Positions 6,221 to 9,078 of a stretch of 9,078 bases of DNA are shown here, piece by piece. A program made the position numbers and the translations under genes. Source of the DNA: an uncultured Clostridia bacterium (lineage in GTDB: Bacteria > Bacillota > Clostridia > Oscillospirales > Oscillospiraceae); the NCBI GenBank assembly GCA_947167725.1, contig CAMVJF010000052.1, positions 1 through 9,078 on the forward strand, given 5' to 3'. The notes under the pieces are model-generated. The model worked only from the letters and a program-made list of their open reading frames with translations. It was not told the origin of the DNA and searched no databases. Positions within the stretch are counted from its first letter, which is position 1, and each line of letters starts with the position of its first letter.

Positions 6221-7045
6221 ATGAAGGCTGCCATGATCGGAGACAACTGCATCGACGTCTATCGTTTCATCGACGGAAAGGCGCTCAATCGGCGCTACCC
6301 CACCGGCAATGTGGTGGACACCGGCGTCAATCTGCGCAAGCTCGGCGTACCAACCGCGATCATCAGCACCACTGGCAGCGACGACAATGGCCGCTGGATG
6401 GTCGAGACCCTGGAAAAGGAAGGCCTTGATCTGTCTCACCTTAAGATAGGCGACGGGGCGACAGCCATCACCTATATGGATATGAACGGCACCGACCGTG
6501 TACACGGCGAATATGTGGAGGGCGTACTCGAGCACATCGTATTCGATGAGGAGGACGTCGCCTTTGCCGCGGCGCACGATCTTGTGCACACGGCGCTCTG
6601 GGGCAAGGCTGACGGTGTGCTCGGTGTGATCAAGGCGCACAATCCGGCGGTCCTCATCAGCTTTGATTACTGCGACCGCCTGAGTGATCCCATCATCGAG
6701 AAGACGCTGCCCTGGGTTGACGTCGGTTTCTTCTCCTGTCATGACGAGTCCGACGCCTTTGTGAAGCAGTTTCTGCAGGACAAGGTGCAGCGCGGCATGA
6801 AGCTCGCCGTGGCCACCTTCGGTGAAAAGGGCAGCCTCGCCTGGGACGGAAAGGTCTGGACCGCCTGCGGGATCTATCCTGCGGGCAAAGTCGTGAACAC
6901 CGTCGGCGCGGGAGACAGCTATATCGCCGGCTTCCTCTCCGGTCTGCTCAGGAACGAGCCGATCGACGAATGCATGCGCATCGGCTCGCGTGTGGCGGCG
7001 CAGGTCGTATCCGTATTTGAACCCTGGGTCACGGAAGAATCTTAA
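6221..7045 (+). CDS. frlD: PfkB-family sugar kinase, fructoselysine 6-kinase (FrlD)-like
   Basis: Predicted cytoplasmic ATP-dependent kinase of the ribokinase/PfkB family. The E. coli relative FrlD phosphorylates fructoselysine to fructoselysine 6-phosphate. Seen: 274 residues (E. coli FrlD is about 260). N-terminal IGDNCIDVY (6-14) is FrlD-like; GNVVDTGVNLRKLG (29-42) matches PfkB signature 1. DRVHGEYVEGVLEH (92-105) and VHTALWGKAD (122-131) recall the E. coli segments DRVFGDYTEGV and VHAAIWGHAE. The C-terminal signature NTVGAGDSYIAGF (226-238) supplies the anion hole and probable catalytic base D232. First gene of the rightward train, with a strong promoter and ribosome binding site; 20 bases separate it from the FrlC homologue, the same partner as in E. 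coli. Residues 15-28 differ from E. coli FrlD, so substrate range may differ. Kinase family is certain; the fructoselysine assignment rests on recalled similarity and the neighbour. Confidence 0.82.
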   Translation: MKAAMIGDNCIDVYRFIDGKALNRRYPTGNVVDTGVNLRKLGVPTAIISTTGSDDNGRWMVETLEKEGLDLSHLKIGDGATAITYMDMNGTDRVHGEYVEGVLEHIVFDEEDVAFAAAHDLVHTALWGKADGVLGVIKAHNPAVLISFDYCDRLSDPIIEKTLPWVDVGFFSCHDESDAFVKQFLQDKVQRGMKLAVATFGEKGSLAWDGKVWTACGIYPAGKVVNTVGAGDSYIAGFLSGLLRNEPIDECMRIGSRVAAQVVSVFEPWVTEES

Positions 7046-7065
7046 CATATAAAAGGAGTAAGGCC

Positions 7066-7896
7066 ATGAAGATCGGAATGTTCACCTCCGGCTACCAGCG
7101 CAATCCGCTGGAGCACTGCTTTCAGGATGCGAAGGAATACGGCTACGATTATATCGAACTCTGGGGCGGACGGCCCCATGCCTATGCCCCTGACCTTAAG
7201 GCAGGCGAGATCACGCAGCTGCGGCGCCTGATCGACTGCTATGAAATGCCCGTCGTGGGGTATACGCCTGAGCACAACGCTTATCCGTACAACTACATGA
7301 TCGGCTCGGAAGCACAGCGCGAGGACGCCGTGGCCTATCTCAAGCTGTGTCTTGACATGGCCAAAGAAATGGGCGCCTCCTTCATGCTGACCAGCCCCGC
7401 CAACGGCGGGTATCTGGCCACCTATGACGAGCTTTGGCCGAGGCTCGAGAAAACCATCCGTGAGCTGGGCGACTACGCCGCAAAGTGCGAGGTCAAGCTC
7501 ACGGTCGAGGCACTGACGCCCTATGAGTCCAATTTCTTCACCCGCGCCAATGATTTGGTCGAGCTGTTTCGCCGTGTCGACAATCCCTGGATCGTAGGCA
7601 TGTGCGACCTTGTCCCCCCCTTTGTGCAGCACGAAAGCATCATGGCCTATTTCGACAAGCTGGGCGCGAAGATGGATCATCTGCACATCATCGACGGTGA
7701 GCAGGGCACCGACAGCCACATCCTTCCCGGCGAGGGGAGCATGCCGCTGGGCGAACTCTTCTGTGAGCTGAAGCGGATCGGCTACGAGGGCACTGCCACG
7801 CTGGAGCTGGTCACCGGTTACATCAACGAGCCGCGCTTTTATGCGCGCCGCGCCGTGAACAATGTCCGCGCCATGATGGCTGCCGCGGGGATCTGA
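7066..7896 (+). CDS. frlC: Fructoselysine/psicoselysine 3-epimerase (FrlC) homologue
   Basis: Predicted metal-dependent 3-epimerase interconverting psicoselysine and fructoselysine, which feeds the C3 epimer into the kinase/deglycase pathway. Seen: 276 residues, the same length as E. coli FrlC, and closely similar throughout by recall: GMFTSGYQRNPLEH (4-17), ELWGGRPHAYAPDLKAG (31-47), GYTPEHNAYPYN (65-76), LTPYESN (150-156), YFDKLG (195-200), PGEGSMPL (221-228) and ELVTGYINEPRFYAR (247-261). Probable metal ligands are E148, D181, H207 and E247, in the superfamily order. The start has AAAGGAG (7052-7058) seven bases upstream. It follows the kinase by 20 bases and precedes an amidohydrolase by 8. 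A general ketose 3-epimerase role on another aminated or plain ketose is possible; family call is very secure. Confidence 0.9.
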   Translation: MKIGMFTSGYQRNPLEHCFQDAKEYGYDYIELWGGRPHAYAPDLKAGEITQLRRLIDCYEMPVVGYTPEHNAYPYNYMIGSEAQREDAVAYLKLCLDMAKEMGASFMLTSPANGGYLATYDELWPRLEKTIRELGDYAAKCEVKLTVEALTPYESNFFTRANDLVELFRRVDNPWIVGMCDLVPPFVQHESIMAYFDKLGAKMDHLHIIDGEQGTDSHILPGEGSMPLGELFCELKRIGYEGTATLELVTGYINEPRFYARRAVNNVRAMMAAAGI

Positions 7897-7904
7897 GGCA
7901 AGGT

Positions 7905-8762
7905 ATGACGATCGATATCCACGTTCACCCGGCTTTTTATGAGCCGATCAATGCTGACGCCGCGCGCGAGGAGCTGCGCCACTGCGAGCTGGACATCCAC
8001 CGCAACGGTCTTGCGCCGCTGGAACATGTGTTCAACCAGATGCGCTGCGCCTCTCTCGACCGTCTCTGTCTGCTGGCTCAGGACTATTCAACTCAGATGG
8101 GCGAGACTCTGGTGAGCAACGAGGAAGTTGCGCAGCTCGTCTCCCTCGCGCCGGACCGCTTTTGGGGGTTTGCCTCGGTCGATCCGCTCGACAGCGAAGC
8201 GCCGGACAAGCTGGAAGACGCTTTTACGCGTCTGGGGCTCAAGGGCTTGAATCTCCATCCCGGGCGTTCCCGCTTCGACCCGGCCGATCCTGCGCTCGAG
8301 CCGCTCTGGGCCGTGTGTGAGCGGTATGACCGTCCCGTGCTGTTCCATGCGGGACTGTCCTGGGAAAAAGATACGCTTGCGGAATACGGTCATCCCCTCC
8401 GCTTCGAGGCTCTGGCGCAAAAGCATCCCCGTCTGAGGATCTGCCTGGGGCACTTCGGCTGGCCCTGGATTCGGGAGACGGCGATGCTGCTGCTGAAATA
8501 TCCCAATGTTTACGCGGACACCGCCGCGCTCTACTTCGACAACGCGCGGGAGTTTTATACGCAGTGCTTCACACGCGATATCCCGCTCACATGGATCGAC
8601 CGGTCGCTTCGCCATCAGGTGATGTTCGGCTCGGACAATCCGCGCTTTGAGCAGATCCGCATGGCTGAAGCGCTGGGCACGCTGGGTCTGCGCGATAGTA
8701 CGCTGGAACTGATCCGCGGGGAGAACGCCCTTGTTTTTCTCGGTGAAGGAGACGGTGCATGA
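7905..8762 (+). CDS. ACMSD-like amidohydrolase (amidohydrolase family 2)
   Basis: Predicted metal-dependent TIM-barrel hydrolase or decarboxylase; relatives include ACMSD, gamma-resorcylate decarboxylase and lactone hydrolases. Seen: 285 residues, normal length. The N-terminal IDIHVHPAF (3-11) gives intact HxH ligands H6 and H8; GLKGLNLHPG (111-120) is a typical family-2 strand; VLFHAG (145-150) gives H148, LGHFGWPW (181-188) gives H183 and FGSDNPRF (241-248) gives the catalytic D244. So unlike the leftward amidohydrolase, every expected ligand is present. The ATG is eight bases after the FrlC-like stop, with TGAGG overlapping that stop as the ribosome binding site, and its own TGA overlaps the next ATG (ATGA), so the three genes are translationally coupled. 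It may open a lactone or cleave an amide from the sugar conjugate; substrate not identifiable. Confidence 0.9.
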   Translation: MTIDIHVHPAFYEPINADAAREELRHCELDIHRNGLAPLEHVFNQMRCASLDRLCLLAQDYSTQMGETLVSNEEVAQLVSLAPDRFWGFASVDPLDSEAPDKLEDAFTRLGLKGLNLHPGRSRFDPADPALEPLWAVCERYDRPVLFHAGLSWEKDTLAEYGHPLRFEALAQKHPRLRICLGHFGWPWIRETAMLLLKYPNVYADTAALYFDNAREFYTQCFTRDIPLTWIDRSLRHQVMFGSDNPRFEQIRMAEALGTLGLRDSTLELIRGENALVFLGEGDGA

Positions 8763-9078
8763 TGTTTGTCAGGACGCTGGTGCTCTGCACCAAAAGCTAT
8801 AACGAAATGACCGTGCTCACGCCGCGCGTGGAGGAGATCGTCCTCGAGAGCGGCGTGCAGGAGGGCATGGTGACGGTTCTCACGCGCCACACGACCACCG
8901 GCGTGACCGTCAACGAAGCGCTGGAATGCCTTGAGAGCGACATCCAGACCGCGCTGGCGCTCTTCGCGCCGGAGGAGCGGTCCTACTGTCACGCACGCAT
9001 GCTGCGCGACTACGGCTCGACGGCAGGCAACCCCACCGGGCATCTCAAAGCCATGCTGACCGGCAATCACTGCCATTT
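8759..9078 (+). CDS. yjbQ: YjbQ/UPF0047-family protein, 3' end cut by window edge
   Basis: Small conserved protein family (about 135-140 residues), often annotated as secondary thiamine-phosphate synthase from weak complementation; its physiological reaction is unclear. Seen: 106 residues before the window edge. LTRHTTTGVTVNEA (41-54) matches the family's His-Thr-Thr core, a Cys-His/Arg-rich stretch (77-84) corresponds to the metal-site region, and GNPTGHLKAMLTG (90-102) is the family's C-terminal N-x-x-x-HLKA-x-L-x-G signature. About 30 residues lie beyond the edge. The first ATG overlaps the preceding TGA (ATGA) and is seven bases after AAGGAG (8746-8751); a second in-frame ATG at 8762 is ten bases away and also possible. 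Coupling to an amidohydrolase in a sugar operon argues for a catabolic role rather than thiamine salvage. Confidence 0.88.
   Translation, partial: MMFVRTLVLCTKSYNEMTVLTPRVEEIVLESGVQEGMVTVLTRHTTTGVTVNEALECLESDIQTALALFAPEERSYCHARMLRDYGSTAGNPTGHLKAMLTGNHCH

Noticed and set aside
6197..7048. 283-residue open frame on the minus strand opposite the FrlD-like kinase
   Set aside because: Antisense shadow without family motifs; it would also extend into the kinase leader.
1..9078. CRISPR arrays, insertion sequences, tRNA or rRNA genes, phage or defence genes
   Set aside because: No repeat-spacer pattern, transposase motif, tRNA-like fold or defence-family motif was seen on either strand.

Overview
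This 9,078-base window looks like a metabolic accessory locus from a GC-rich Gram-positive anaerobe, most likely a gut-type Clostridia/Oscillospiraceae-like Firmicute. That guess is inferred from strong AGGAGG-type ribosome binding sites, a textbook sigma-A promoter, GC-rich coding sequence, an AT-richer intergenic region and the gene families present. No taxonomic marker gene is in the window.

The layout is two divergent gene trains read outward from one 422-bp control region (5799-6220). The leftward train (minus strand, five genes, 10-27 bases or less between genes) encodes, in order of transcription: a family-3 (YtcJ-like) amidohydrolase (4497-5798), a TIM-barrel sugar epimerase/isomerase related to FrlC (3630-4484), a MATE-family transporter (2212-3609), a BtpA/SgcQ-family protein (1354-2184) and an FGGY carbohydrate kinase that runs off the left edge (1-1343). 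The rightward train (plus strand, four genes) encodes a PfkB-family kinase resembling fructoselysine kinase FrlD (6221-7045), a clear FrlC-type fructoselysine/psicoselysine 3-epimerase homologue (7066-7896), an ACMSD-like (family-2) amidohydrolase (7905-8762) and a YjbQ/UPF0047-family protein that runs off the right edge (8759-9078).

The FrlD-FrlC pair points to catabolism of an Amadori-type compound such as fructoselysine or psicoselysine, or a related aminated ketose. The deglycase FrlB that would complete that pathway, a dedicated importer and a regulator gene are all absent from the window. Each arm carries one kinase, one FrlC-like epimerase, one amidohydrolase and one protein of a conserved but poorly understood family (BtpA/SgcQ or YjbQ). 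I read this as a two-branch catabolic system for modified or conjugated sugars; its substrate is not established by the sequence.

The control region is rich in structure. It holds a TTGACG-17-TATAAT promoter for the rightward train, and a candidate TTGAAA-17-TAGGCT promoter for the leftward train whose spacer is almost filled by a perfect 15-bp palindrome. It also holds a repeated 10-mer (GAAAGTGGTA), one copy of which sits at the rightward transcription start. The leftward leader contains two hairpins, the second followed by T-runs like an attenuator.
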